In this document: piece by piece, positions 1-10,640 of the stretch
Numbering within the stretch: position 1 is the first letter of the stretch
Layout of the letters: each line of letters starts with the position of its first letter
DNA from: an uncultured Alphaproteobacteria bacterium
GTDB lineage: Bacteria > Pseudomonadota > Alphaproteobacteria > Caulobacterales > Parvularculaceae
Direction of reading: 5' to 3'
Length of the DNA stretch: 46,439 bases
NCBI GenBank assembly: GCA_902826095.1
Contig: CADEDN010000026.1
Span: 1-46,439 of the forward strand
The notes under the pieces: model-generated
Told to the model about the DNA's origin: nothing
Database searches by the model: none
Seen by the model: the letters and a program-made list of their open reading frames with translations, nothing else
Program-made: the position numbers and the translations under genes

Positions 1-1597
<1,597 letters not shown>

Positions 1598-1796
1598 GAA
1601 GCCCTCTGGAATCCGCGTCGAAGCGCCCTCTCTCCCGGGGCCGGATTGGCTCAGGCGAGGGGAAAGGTCAATGGATGGAATGGGCTTATAGGCCCTTCCG
1701 CCCGCGCGCGTCACCCGCGAGGCAAAGGGAAAAAAGGTCGCAGACGAACCCGCCGCTGGCATTGCCTGTGCGCCTGACGCCGCTTACCTCTTCGCC

Positions 1797-3215
1797 ATGA
1801 CCCATTCGCTTTTTTTCGAGAAGACAGGGCTCGATAAAGCCCGCACGCAGTCAATTGTCGATGAGGCGCTCAAGGGCGCTGACGATGGCGAACTCTACCT
1901 CGAATACTCCCAGTCCGAGGCGTTCGTCTTCGACGATAACCGGCTCAAAACGGCGAGCTACAATATCGAACAGGGATTTGGGCTAAGGGCCGTCTGCGGC
2001 GAATCAACCGGCTACGCACACGCTTCCGAATTGTCGGAGGATGCGCTGAAGCGCGCGGCGAGCGCCGTGCAGGCGGTGAAATCGGGTCGGGGCGGCGTCC
2101 TCGCGGCCGGCCCGTCAAGGACAAATGTCAAGCTTTATCCGGACGATAACCCGTTAGACGCCCTTCCCTTTGAGGCGAAGTCGAAATTGCTGGCGGACAT
2201 CAACGAGTATGCGCGGTCGAAAGATTCTCGCGTCCGGCAGGTGTCGGCGTCGCTGACCGGCGAATGGTCCGCGATCGAAATCGTGCGCCCGGGCGGCGAG
2301 ATCGTGCGCGACATCCGCCCGCTCGTCCGCCTCAACGTTTCCGTCACCGCGGGCGAAGGCGACAGGCAGGAATCCGGAAGCTACGGCGCCGGGGGCCGTG
2401 AGGCCTATGCGCGATATGTTTCGCCAGACGCGTGGCGCTCCTATGTCGATGAGGCCTTGCGCCAGGCCATCGTCAATCTGAAAGCCGAACCGGCGCCCGC
2501 CGGAGATATGGAAGTCGTGCTCGGCTCTGGCTGGACCGGCGTTCTACTGCACGAGGCGGTCGGGCACGGGCTGGAAGGCGACTTCAACCGCAAAAGGACA
2601 TCCGCCTTCGCCGGCCGGCTTGGCGAACGCGTCGCCGCGCCCGGCGTCACCGTTATCGACGACGGGACGCTCGCCGGACGGCGCGGCTCGCTTTCGGTCG
2701 ATGACGAAGGGACGCCGACGTCAAGGACCGTTCTGATCGAGGACGGCGTCCTCAAGGGCTACATGCAAGATCGCCTTAACGCGCGGCTGATGGGGGTTCC
2801 CGTCACCGGCAACGGTCGGCGCGAAAATTTCGCCTGCCAGCCGATGCCGCGCATGACCAACACCTTCATGCTCGCTGGAACGCACCAGCCGGAAGAAATC
2901 ATCCGTAGCGTGAAAGACGGCGTCTACGCGGTCAACTTCTCCGGCGGGCAGGTCGACATTACGTCGGGCAAATTCGTTTTCAACTGCACCGAGGCCTATC
3001 GCATCAAGAATGGAAAAATCGGCGCGCCGCTGAAGAACGCCGCGCTGATCGGCGACGGCCCGACCGTTCTGACCCGCGTTTCAATGATCGGCGACGATTT
3101 CGCGCTAGACCCCGGCATCGGCGTCTGCGGCAAGTCTGGACAGGGCGTGCCGGTCGGCGTCGGCCAGCCGACAATCAAGGTCGATCGTCTGACGGTCGGC
3201 GGCGCCAGCGCTTAA
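1797..3215 (+). CDS. tldD: Metalloprotease TldD
   Basis: TldD pairs with TldE/PmbA to form a zinc protease that degrades unfolded peptides and matures peptide modifiers. The 472-residue protein has the usual family length. The zinc motif is HEAVGH, at H252-E253-H257, within LLHEAVGHGLEGDF. The C-terminal beta-barrel region contains the typical NTFML and SGGQVDITSGKF stretches. It is transcribed divergently from ctaC-ctaD; the neighbourhood of tldD and cox genes is common in alphaproteobacteria. Its TAA stop overlaps the last codon of the convergent sulfatase-like gene by a few bases. No partner tldE/pmbA is present in the window. Confidence 0.95.
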   Translation: MTHSLFFEKTGLDKARTQSIVDEALKGADDGELYLEYSQSEAFVFDDNRLKTASYNIEQGFGLRAVCGESTGYAHASELSEDALKRAASAVQAVKSGRGGVLAAGPSRTNVKLYPDDNPLDALPFEAKSKLLADINEYARSKDSRVRQVSASLTGEWSAIEIVRPGGEIVRDIRPLVRLNVSVTAGEGDRQESGSYGAGGREAYARYVSPDAWRSYVDEALRQAIVNLKAEPAPAGDMEVVLGSGWTGVLLHEAVGHGLEGDFNRKRTSAFAGRLGERVAAPGVTVIDDGTLAGRRGSLSVDDEGTPTSRTVLIEDGVLKGYMQDRLNARLMGVPVTGNGRRENFACQPMPRMTNTFMLAGTHQPEEIIRSVKDGVYAVNFSGGQVDITSGKFVFNCTEAYRIKNGKIGAPLKNAALIGDGPTVLTRVSMIGDDFALDPGIGVCGKSGQGVPVGVGQPTIKVDRLTVGGASA

Positions 3216-4840
3216 TCGACGCGCGCTTGAAGTTCCGCGCCGGCGCCCGTCAAGACATCGGTCACGTCCTTGTTGTCATAGACGAGCCGGTCGTTGCGCA
3301 TCAGCAGCGAGCGTTCGCCTCTGATCAAGGGAATTTCCTCTCCGGCGATTTTTGACAGGATGATCCGCCAATTGTTGACCGGCGTCCTGGTCAGATACGG
3401 CCGTCCGTAAGTCTCCGCGTCCCAGTAGATCGTGTTGATGATGCCGAATTTTTCGCGGATTTCGGCGTCGGTGAAATCCTGCAAGCTCATTTCGGTGTCT
3501 TCATGAAGGCGACGCGGATAAGGGCCTTCATCCGACTGAATGACGAAAATGAGGCCGCGTCCGTTTTTGACGGCGCGGTTCGCGTCGAAAATCTCAATGA
3601 GGCGCCTGTTGAGAAACGTGACATATCCCGAATAGGCGGCCTGATAATCAGTCCAACTCGTCCCGTAGCCTGGATAATAGACATGCGGAATGCACCTCCC
3701 GTCCTTGTCCATCGTAATCGGGACGTGCGGCATCGTCAGATGCGCGAAGGCGAAGACCGGCCTTTCGCCGCGGCCGCGCACGGTCTCAAGATGGCGCAGC
3801 TGGTTTTTCAACCGCTCGCATTCGCCGCGCTCGACAGCGGCGCCGTCAGTGACCAGCCAGGCGACCGGCGTCAGCCTAATGAGCGCCTGCTCAAATTCGG
3901 TCGTCAGCGACCACAAGCTGTCGGCGCCGTAGAAATTGATGTCGGCGCTGTCATTGCGCTTCGTCGGCCCCCACCAGTTCCCTAGGTGTTCGTAGATATA
4001 GCCGGCCTTGCGCAACTGGCGCTGAACCGCGTTTTCACGAATGAGATGGTGAAGCGGCGCGCGATCGTCCGAGTCGGCGGGAATGGCTTTTCGAAGGTCG
4101 CCAAGGTCGGTCATGTTCATGGAAGAGGCGAGCGAGGCGACCGTCTTGGCGAAGTTCGACCTTGCGCCCTGCGAAAAGTAAAAGCCGCGCGCCTCGAGCG
4201 CGCTGATGAACGCGCCATTGTCGTGCCCGAACCCCTCCTTCAGAGTTTCCGTCGAACCATATCGATCCGGGACAATATAGATAATGTCCGGCAAATCGGC
4301 GTTTGCGAGCGACGGGCGCGGCGCTTCAGCGGCGATTTTTTCGGCGACCGCCAAACTGCGCGCATTCGCACGCAAGAAGGAAGCGCCCACTGTCGCGGCT
4401 GATCCCGCCGCGATGCAGGCGGTGATCACGAACAGGAAGGTCGCCAACGCCTTCGGAGGACGGCGCCGGAAGGAGTCCGCGGCGGCGACGTAAATCAACA
4501 GGAGACCGGCGAGGGACGCAACGAATCCCTGCGTTTGAACAAGTCCTAAATATTCCGCGACCCCGCTGACGCCGGAGAATTTGTAGAAGGCGAACAGCCC
4601 GACCGGAAAGGCGAGCGCGGCAATACGGAATGGTCCGCCGAGCGCGAACATCGCCACAGGCGGCAACAACGCGATCGCAGCGCCGGCCGCCAGCGATCGC
4701 ACAATCTCCGCAAACGTCACCTCGCCGACGTTATCGATCGCGACCCCGGTCACCGCCATGATCGTGACGGCGAGCGACGAGCCGAGCGTCAGAAACGCTG
4801 CTCCGTCCCACCGAGCGGACGCGCGGACTGTCATTGTCAT
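3212..4840 (-). CDS. Membrane-anchored sulfatase-fold hydrolase/transferase
   Basis: The protein has 542 residues. About five transmembrane helices (between roughly 15 and 152) are followed by an alkaline-phosphatase/sulfatase-fold domain starting near 184 (PDIIYIVPDRYGS). That is the layout of LtaS, OpgB and similar envelope phospho-transferases. D192 is a probable metal ligand, T233 in NFAKTVASLASSMN is a plausible nucleophile, and H367 and H372 (HLTMPH) and D437 (IQSDEGP) are plausible metal ligands. No sulfatase C-x-P-x-R modification motif is visible, so a phosphotransferase or phosphodiesterase is more likely than a true sulfatase. Its ATG overlaps the stop of the methyltransferase (ATGA), which suggests translational coupling. 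The substrate is unknown; by analogy it acts on an envelope glycan or lipid facing the periplasm. Confidence 0.75.
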   Translation of the reverse strand: MTMTVRASARWDGAAFLTLGSSLAVTIMAVTGVAIDNVGEVTFAEIVRSLAAGAAIALLPPVAMFALGGPFRIAALAFPVGLFAFYKFSGVSGVAEYLGLVQTQGFVASLAGLLLIYVAAADSFRRRPPKALATFLFVITACIAAGSAATVGASFLRANARSLAVAEKIAAEAPRPSLANADLPDIIYIVPDRYGSTETLKEGFGHDNGAFISALEARGFYFSQGARSNFAKTVASLASSMNMTDLGDLRKAIPADSDDRAPLHHLIRENAVQRQLRKAGYIYEHLGNWWGPTKRNDSADINFYGADSLWSLTTEFEQALIRLTPVAWLVTDGAAVERGECERLKNQLRHLETVRGRGERPVFAFAHLTMPHVPITMDKDGRCIPHVYYPGYGTSWTDYQAAYSGYVTFLNRRLIEIFDANRAVKNGRGLIFVIQSDEGPYPRRLHEDTEMSLQDFTDAEIREKFGIINTIYWDAETYGRPYLTRTPVNNWRIILSKIAGEEIPLIRGERSLLMRNDRLVYDNKDVTDVLTGAGAELQARVD

Positions 4841-6213
4841 CGCCGGTCGTATATGACGAGGGCGCGCCCGCTCGCCGTCACCGTTTCGCTCGAAATGACG
4901 CGCGCATGCCGGCCAATCAGCGCCTTGAAGGTTTCAAGCGCGTAGTCCGCAAAGATGTCCTGGCGCAACGCGAGGAGACGCTGGACCATCGCATCGTTCT
5001 TGGGAACGAATTCGACAACGCCCGTCGGCGCAAGCGCGACCAGCCAGTCGACAAAGCGATCAAGAGGAACATTGCGGCCGATCGCGATGTGATGAACGAA
5101 AGCGAGCGCGATCGCGGCTTCGGCGCTGTTGCTGCGATCGGCGAGGCTCTTTCGCTCAACGCCGCCCCATCCCTGGCTTGGGCTTGGATTGGCGGCGTCC
5201 TGGTAGAGCGGCAGGAAATCCAGCTTTCGCTCATCCGCCCGCGCGAAAGCGCGCTCAAGAGCGCCAAGGTCCGCGTCAAAACCGATGACAGACCGCGCGC
5301 CGTTCGCAAGCGCGGTCTCGGCGTAATGGCCTGTATTGCATCCCAAATCCCAAAGCTGCTTCGGCGACACGCGGCGCGTGAAATCGGCGATGATCCGTTC
5401 CTTGGCTTTGGCTTCATCGCTCGCGTAGCTGTTGTTGTCAGCGTAATCGCGCCACACGGTCTTGTCGACGCCGAGCGGCGCAAGCGTCGCAATCCACGCG
5501 CGCAACTGGCGCAGCAGACCAAGATAGGACGATTTCGGCAGCGGGCGGGCGATCGCTCTTTTCGCTTTTTCGACGACGCCGGACGACTGCGCTTTAGCTG
5601 GGGCCAGCACATGCGCCCAGAGATTGAATGAGAAGCGCTTCGCGGGCGGAATGAGGCGCGCGAGCATCGGCGTCGGAACGCCCTCAAGCGACCCGCGGAA
5701 CCATTCATTGTGAGGCGCGCCGAGCAGCGCCTGCATGAGCAACGGGTTGAGAAACTGCTCGCAGAACTGGCGATGCCCGTTCCAATACTCGCCCTCGACA
5801 TAGGGCTTGAAGGACAGCGCATCGATGAAAACCGGCCGGACGCCGACGAATTGCACATTGTAGGCAGTCGCGTCGCTGAGGGCGACGCCGCCTTCCAGCA
5901 GGGAAATTTGCAGATCGAGGTGATGCAACGCCGCCCGTTTCAGCAGCGAGAACGACCACTCATAGGGATAGGAGATGAAGGGAAGCCGGGGGTGCTCGAC
6001 GAGCCTGGCGCCTTCAGGCGCATCGACCGCAGCGTCGCTGGCGTCGACGGTGTCGATGACATAGCCCGCAGAGACCAGCTCTTTCAGCGCCGGGTTGTTC
6101 CATGCGCATTCAAAATCCGCGGTCGCGCTTCTTGCGACAGCGCGCACGATTCTTCCGCCAACGTCATAGACGCGGCCGGCGGGGTCGCGAAACGAAGCCG
6201 GATCGGCGGCCAT
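4837..6213 (-). CDS. Two-domain SAM-dependent methyltransferase
   Basis: The protein has 458 residues. The C-terminal half is a class I methyltransferase: motif I is DLGCNTG at 289-295 and the next acidic residue is in GFDAD at about 313. The N-terminal half (about 70-170) contains PFISYPYEWSFS and then LSDATAYNVQFVGVRPVFID. Its D-x4-N followed by ID (D114, N119, D131) looks like the catalytic and metal-binding loop of kinase-like folds; that is inference only. The gene lies 3 bases after the YIDPG gene and overlaps the sulfatase-like gene by 4 bases, so all three are probably one operon. No Shine-Dalgarno sequence is obvious, which fits translational coupling. The methyl acceptor is unknown; an envelope glycan is a reasonable guess from the context. 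Confidence 0.8.
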   Translation of the reverse strand: MAADPASFRDPAGRVYDVGGRIVRAVARSATADFECAWNNPALKELVSAGYVIDTVDASDAAVDAPEGARLVEHPRLPFISYPYEWSFSLLKRAALHHLDLQISLLEGGVALSDATAYNVQFVGVRPVFIDALSFKPYVEGEYWNGHRQFCEQFLNPLLMQALLGAPHNEWFRGSLEGVPTPMLARLIPPAKRFSFNLWAHVLAPAKAQSSGVVEKAKRAIARPLPKSSYLGLLRQLRAWIATLAPLGVDKTVWRDYADNNSYASDEAKAKERIIADFTRRVSPKQLWDLGCNTGHYAETALANGARSVIGFDADLGALERAFARADERKLDFLPLYQDAANPSPSQGWGGVERKSLADRSNSAEAAIALAFVHHIAIGRNVPLDRFVDWLVALAPTGVVEFVPKNDAMVQRLLALRQDIFADYALETFKALIGRHARVISSETVTASGRALVIYDRR

Positions 6214-6216
6214 GCG

Positions 6217-6471
6217 TCAGGAGGGCGTTTTGTCTGAAGCCGCGTCAGCGTCGGTCGACGGCTTTTTTCTCGCGCCCGGCAAAAAGGATACGATCCGCGC
6301 CCACCACATCCTGGCGGCGAAGACGCCGCCGGCGACGGCGCCGATGAGCGCCTGAAGAGCGAGGCTTCCCATGCCGGGGTCGATATAGGCGTAGGCGGGT
6401 GCGACCATCGCCGACAAGACGGCCGCGACGGCGGCGATTTTCGTGACGCTGATACAGGGCATTCCGGCCAC
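6217..6471 (-). CDS. Small YIDPG-motif membrane protein
   Basis: This 84-residue protein starts with a hydrophobic leader that could be cleaved after AYA. It is followed by YIDPGMGSLALQALIG, one transmembrane helix (about 36-53) and a basic then polar tail. Short proteins with a YIDPG motif just after the signal peptide are seen in many alphaproteobacteria beside methyltransferase and sulfatase-fold genes. Here it is the first gene of that cassette, ending 3 bases before the methyltransferase. Its role is not known; an accessory or anchoring subunit of the envelope-modification enzymes is an inference from the linkage. A start at M4 (6462) is also possible. Confidence 0.7.
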   Translation of the reverse strand: MAGMPCISVTKIAAVAAVLSAMVAPAYAYIDPGMGSLALQALIGAVAGGVFAARMWWARIVSFLPGARKKPSTDADAASDKTPS

Positions 6472-6596
6472 CCATTGAATTCCCGAACGTTTCGCAAAAA
6501 TGCCGGACCAGCGTCTAGAAATGGTTAAGAACTTTCGAAATTCCTCCAGAATCCCGCCTGTTCGGATCGACTTTCGCGCCGGACCGCGGCATTGCG

Positions 6597-7469
6597 ATGC
6601 GCCAGCACCATTTCCGACCGCGCCCCTTGTCCACGCCGATCTTCCTTGTTGTTCTCCTGTCGGCTGCGATGCATGCCGGTTGGAACGCGCTCATCAAAGA
6701 GCGCGCGGACCGTTTTTTTTCGATTTCCCTGTTGGGGGTCGCGCAAGGGTTGGTCGCGCTGGCCATCATTCCCTTCGTCGAAATTCCGGCGGGCGAAACA
6801 TGGGGGTGGATTCTCGCGTCGGCCGCGTTGCACACCGGATACAAGCTGTTCCTCATCCGCGCATACACTGCCGGCGACCTCGGGCAGGTATATCCGTTGG
6901 CGCGGGGGGCGGCGCCGCTTCTTTCCTCTCTCATTGCGCTCTTTGTCCTTCACGAAACGCTCGGGCCCTTCTTGTGGGGCGGCATCGTCGTTCTTTGCGT
7001 CGGCATTGGATTGATGTCGATCAAGGGCGGGGGCGATCTCGGCCGGCTCGGCGGCAAAGCGGTCTTTTGGGCGCTGGCGACGTCGCTGTTCATATCGGGC
7101 TATACGATTGTCGACGCGATCGGCGCTCGCGGCGCCGCCTCGCCGTCCAGCTATATCGCCTGGATGTTCGCGTTCGACGGACTGACGATCGCAATCGTCT
7201 ACGCCGTTGTTCGTCGCGGAAAGATCAAGGCCGTCGCCCGCGAATTGCCGTTCGGGATCGCGGCCGCGCTGATGTCGCTCGGCGCCTACTGGCTGATCAT
7301 CTGGGCGATGACGAAGGCCCCGATCGGCGCCGTCGCGGCGCTTCGCGAATCGAGCATTCTTTTTGCCTTGGCGATTTCCGTCGTTTTTCTTCGCGAGCGC
7401 GCATCGCATTGGCGAGTTGCGTCCGCGCTGACGATCCTCGCCGGCGTCGCGCTGATGCGGGTCGGCTGA
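6597..7469 (+). CDS. EamA-family (DMT superfamily) transporter
   Basis: This is an inner-membrane exporter-like protein of 290 residues with ten predicted helices arranged as two EamA repeats. It begins PIFLVVLLSAAMHAGWNALIK and includes the conserved YPLARGAAPLLSSLIALFVLHE segment in repeat 1 and the equivalent APIGAVAALRESSILFALAISVVFLRE in repeat 2. The substrate cannot be told from the sequence; metabolites and amino acids are usual for the family. The start at 6597 has no clear ribosome-binding site. Its stop directly abuts the stop of the convergent DUF3667 gene with no spacer. Confidence 0.88.
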   Translation: MRQHHFRPRPLSTPIFLVVLLSAAMHAGWNALIKERADRFFSISLLGVAQGLVALAIIPFVEIPAGETWGWILASAALHTGYKLFLIRAYTAGDLGQVYPLARGAAPLLSSLIALFVLHETLGPFLWGGIVVLCVGIGLMSIKGGGDLGRLGGKAVFWALATSLFISGYTIVDAIGARGAASPSSYIAWMFAFDGLTIAIVYAVVRRGKIKAVARELPFGIAAALMSLGAYWLIIWAMTKAPIGAVAALRESSILFALAISVVFLRERASHWRVASALTILAGVALMRVG

Positions 7470-8627
7470 TCAGGCGGCGGCGCTCCAAATTTGTCTGACG
7501 ATGATCGCGCTCACGACTGAAACCAGAATGACAAGATAGATCAAACCGGTGAACGCCGCGGAATAGACAGTCTTCACCCAACCGCGTCTGTACGCCCTTC
7601 TCAGCGCGGCGACGAAATACACGCCGAGCGCCGCAATCGCCGCCGGGAAGACATAAGGAACGCCGAACTGGCCGAGAAGGATCGCGACGCCGATGATCGC
7701 GAAAGCGGCGGCGTGGCTGTAAAGCGACAACACCAGGTGATCGAACAAGAGCGCATTGCGGCCCCTGATGAACAAAGCGAGGATGAGCGCAAGGACCGGC
7801 GCCATGAAGAACATGACGCGCGGCAGCCAGGTATTGATATGGCTGTTGAACGCGGGCGGATCGGCGACCATCATGTTGACGCCGTCGAGGACGCGCTGAA
7901 ATCCGCGCAGAACGTCACTATTGCCAATGTCGCCTTTGGAGTCGGCGGCGGCGAATTCCTCTTTTTCGTCCTTGATTTCGGCTGTCGCAGCGCGGGCGAT
8001 GCTGTCGGCGCAGGCGCGCCATTTCGCTTCGTCGACATTGATGTCCGCCGGCCGCACGAAGAAACGGACCTTCGCCTTGATGTCGCAGTCGACTGTCTGG
8101 CCGTCGATCAAGACCGCGCCATCGTCGGCAAGATCGGCGCGCGCATCGGCGAGCGCTTTATCGACTTCCTTGGCCGCAGCCTCCCGCGATTTGCGGTCCG
8201 CCGCGATCTCTTCAGCCGATTTCGCCTCGACGTCGAAAGCGACGAACATCGTTTGCGTCACGCCGAGCACGAGGAAAAACAGAAAGCTCACAACCAGAAA
8301 CAGGCGAACGGGCGGTGTGTATCTCGAACGCTTTCCATGGCTGTAATTGGTCGGCACGGTTCCAGGCATGACCGCCATCAGGCCGAGCGTCCGCCACATG
8401 CGCCCGTCAAACGCGAAGGTGTCCTTGATAAAGTCTTTGAGCAGCACGAAAGAACTGCGGCGCATGTCGTCATTCTTCTGGCCGCAATTGGCGCAATAGG
8501 CGCCGACGATCGCAGCGCTGCATGAGAGGCAGAGCACGGCCGCGGCGCCGACCGCCGGCGAAATGCCGATGTCGCCGCCCGCATCGCCGCCCGCGTCGCC
8601 AGGATCGATATCCGGTATGTCGCTCAT
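7470..8627 (-). CDS. DUF3667 membrane protein with zinc ribbon
   Basis: The protein has 385 residues. A CxxC...CxxC zinc ribbon near the N-terminus (C33, C36, C45, C48; CLSCSAAIVGAYCANCGQ) is followed by the DUF3667 signature region (LLKDFIKDTFAFDGRMWRTLGLM, GKRSRYTPPVRLFL). After one helix comes a long soluble segment rich in charged residues (about 130-250), then four C-terminal helices. SD GAGGGG stands before the ATG. The function of DUF3667 proteins is unknown. The gene stands alone, convergent with the EamA gene and divergent from gluQ. Confidence 0.85.
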   Translation of the reverse strand: MSDIPDIDPGDAGGDAGGDIGISPAVGAAAVLCLSCSAAIVGAYCANCGQKNDDMRRSSFVLLKDFIKDTFAFDGRMWRTLGLMAVMPGTVPTNYSHGKRSRYTPPVRLFLVVSFLFFLVLGVTQTMFVAFDVEAKSAEEIAADRKSREAAAKEVDKALADARADLADDGAVLIDGQTVDCDIKAKVRFFVRPADINVDEAKWRACADSIARAATAEIKDEKEEFAAADSKGDIGNSDVLRGFQRVLDGVNMMVADPPAFNSHINTWLPRVMFFMAPVLALILALFIRGRNALLFDHLVLSLYSHAAAFAIIGVAILLGQFGVPYVFPAAIAALGVYFVAALRRAYRRGWVKTVYSAAFTGLIYLVILVSVVSAIIVRQIWSAAA

Positions 8628-8729
8628 CGCCCCTCAGTCCCTTTCCCTCTTTTTTTCAGTATAGCGCCGCGCCGCGAATGACGCCAATTGGAACGGCGTT
8701 GCGCGCCGTGATAGAGGGACGCTGACGCC

Positions 8730-9599
8730 ATGCCGCCTTTTGTCACCCGTTTCGCGCCGTCGCCGACCGGGCTCTTGCACCTCGGTCATGCTTTTTCCGC
8801 GCTGACGGCTTTCAACGCCGCACGGCGCGCCGGCGGTCGCTTCATCCTTCGCATCGAGGATATCGATCGGGGTCGATGCAAACCGGAATTTGAGCGCGCG
8901 ATTTTCGAGGATCTCGCCTGGCTCGGCCTTGAATGGGAAATGTCCGTTCGTCGACAGTCGGATCATTTCGACGAATATGATCGCGCGCTCCGGCGGCTGA
9001 TCGACAAGAGCCTCGTCTATCGGTGTTTCAGGACTCGCAAGGAAGTTCTCGACGAGATCGGCCGTGCGCCGCATTTGTCAGCTGACGGACCGGAAGGGCC
9101 CGCTTTCGTCGGCGCGCCGCTTGCTCCCGCCGAGGAGCGCTCGCTCTTGGCGCAAGGAGCGCCTTACGCGTGGCGATTGTCGATGGCGGCCGCGCGCGAG
9201 GCGCTGGCAGGCGCAATCGACGCGTTGTTCTTCGTCGAACAGAGCGTCGACGGCGCGACGCGAACGCGCGTGCGCGCGGCGCCGGCTTTGTTCGGCGATG
9301 TGGTGATCGCGCGCAAGGATTCGGGAACGAGCTATCATCTGGCGTCCGTCCATGATGACGCATTTCAGGGTGTCAGCCATGTCATTCGCGGCGAGGATCT
9401 GCGAGCCGCGGCGCATCTCCATCGGCTGTTGCAGGCCCTGCTCGACCTTCCGACGCCGATCTACCGGCACCACGGGCTGATCACCGACGACAGCGGCAAA
9501 CGGCTCGCCAAGCGTGATCGGGCGGCGACTTTGCGCGCCCTGCGCAAGAGCGGCGTCGGCGCTGACGAAGTGCGGGGGCGCCTTGGTTTTATCGATTGA
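8730..9599 (+). CDS. gluQ: Glutamyl-Q tRNA(Asp) synthetase
   Basis: GluQ-RS activates glutamate and attaches it to queuosine at position 34 of tRNA(Asp). The 289-residue protein matches the family length and lacks the anticodon-binding domain of a full GluRS. The class I HIGH motif is HLGH at 17-20 (FAPSPTGLLHLGHAFSA) and the KMSKS-like motif is KRLAKR at 257-262. The zinc site of the E. coli enzyme (CxC...YxxxC) is mostly gone: C99 remains in YRCFRTRKEV, but the second cysteine position is arginine and no later YxxxC is seen. The 3' end overlaps the convergent aldo/keto reductase gene by 11 bases. Confidence 0.92.
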   Translation: MPPFVTRFAPSPTGLLHLGHAFSALTAFNAARRAGGRFILRIEDIDRGRCKPEFERAIFEDLAWLGLEWEMSVRRQSDHFDEYDRALRRLIDKSLVYRCFRTRKEVLDEIGRAPHLSADGPEGPAFVGAPLAPAEERSLLAQGAPYAWRLSMAAAREALAGAIDALFFVEQSVDGATRTRVRAAPALFGDVVIARKDSGTSYHLASVHDDAFQGVSHVIRGEDLRAAAHLHRLLQALLDLPTPIYRHHGLITDDSGKRLAKRDRAATLRALRKSGVGADEVRGRLGFID

Positions 9600-10581
9600 G
9601 CGTCGCCGACGCCATTTCGTTGTAGCGCGCGCCGGCGACCGCTTCGGGCGGGGCGGCGCGTTCGATCGCGGCAATGTCGCCCGGCGATAATGCGATCGCC
9701 GCCGACCCGACATTCTCTTCAAGGCGCGAGATTTTCTTGGTGCCTGGGATCGGAATGATGTCGTCTCCCTTCGCCATCAGCCAGGCGAGCGCGATCTGCG
9801 CGGGCGTCGCTCCCTTGGTTTTGGCGATCGCCGCAATCTTGTCGACGAGCGGCAGATTCTTTGCGAGCGCGCCATCCGCGAACCGAGGATTGCTGGTCAA
9901 TCGGTAATCGGCCGCGCCGAAATCGCTCTCGCGGCGATAGGCGCCCGTCAGCAGGCCGCGCCCGAGCGGAGAATAGGCGACAAAGGAGACGCCGAGCCTG
10001 CGGCAGGCGGGAATCATTTCTTTCTCCATATCGCGCGTGAATATCGAATATTCCGACTGCAGCGTTGAGATCGGGTGAACTTTCATCGCTTTCTCAAGGG
10101 TCGCGGCGCTCACTTCCGAGAGCCCTAACGCCCGCACTTTTCCGGCCCTGATGAGGTCAGCCATCGCGCCGACAGACTCTTCAACCGGCACCGACGGGTC
10201 GCGCCGGTGCATGTAGTAAAGATCGATGCGGTCGATCTTCAGCCGCTTCAGGGAGGCATCACACGCCTGCCTGATATAGGCGGGATCGTTCGACAATCCG
10301 ACAAAGGAGCCGTCGGCGGCGCGGCGCAGGGCGAATTTGGTGGCGATGACCACATCCTTGCGCCGGCGCGACAGAAAGCCAGACAGCTGCTCTTCGTTCC
10401 TGCCCGTTCCGTACATGTCGGCCGTATCGAAGAAATTCACGCCGCGATCGAGCGCTGCGTCGAGCACCTTCTCCGCTTCGGCGTTGGACAGCGCCTCGCC
10501 ATAGAATTCGGCAAGGCCCATGCAGCCGAAGCCGAGCCGCGAAACGGAAAGTCCGGACTTGCCTAGCGCCGCTTTCTTCAT
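9589..10581 (-). CDS. Aldo/keto reductase
   Basis: This is an NADP(H)-dependent oxidoreductase with a TIM barrel, 330 residues. The catalytic tetrad can be read directly: D52 and Y57 (FDTADMYGTGRNE), K82 (VIATKF) and H125 (DLYYMHRRDP). The C-terminal cofactor motif IPIPGTKKISRLEENVGS is also present. It resembles the YajO/AKR13-like group that reduces small aldehydes; the physiological substrate is unknown. A GAGGAG ribosome-binding site precedes the ATG. The gene is not obviously co-transcribed with the DUF1287 gene upstream, although both lie on the minus strand 59 bases apart. Confidence 0.92.
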   Translation of the reverse strand: MKKAALGKSGLSVSRLGFGCMGLAEFYGEALSNAEAEKVLDAALDRGVNFFDTADMYGTGRNEEQLSGFLSRRRKDVVIATKFALRRAADGSFVGLSNDPAYIRQACDASLKRLKIDRIDLYYMHRRDPSVPVEESVGAMADLIRAGKVRALGLSEVSAATLEKAMKVHPISTLQSEYSIFTRDMEKEMIPACRRLGVSFVAYSPLGRGLLTGAYRRESDFGAADYRLTSNPRFADGALAKNLPLVDKIAAIAKTKGATPAQIALAWLMAKGDDIIPIPGTKKISRLEENVGSAAIALSPGDIAAIERAAPPEAVAGARYNEMASATLNR

Positions 10582-10640
10582 CGGGAACTCCTCAAAGGCT
10601 GAGTTTCATTACCTATCAGCGGCGTCGCAACGAAGCGAGG

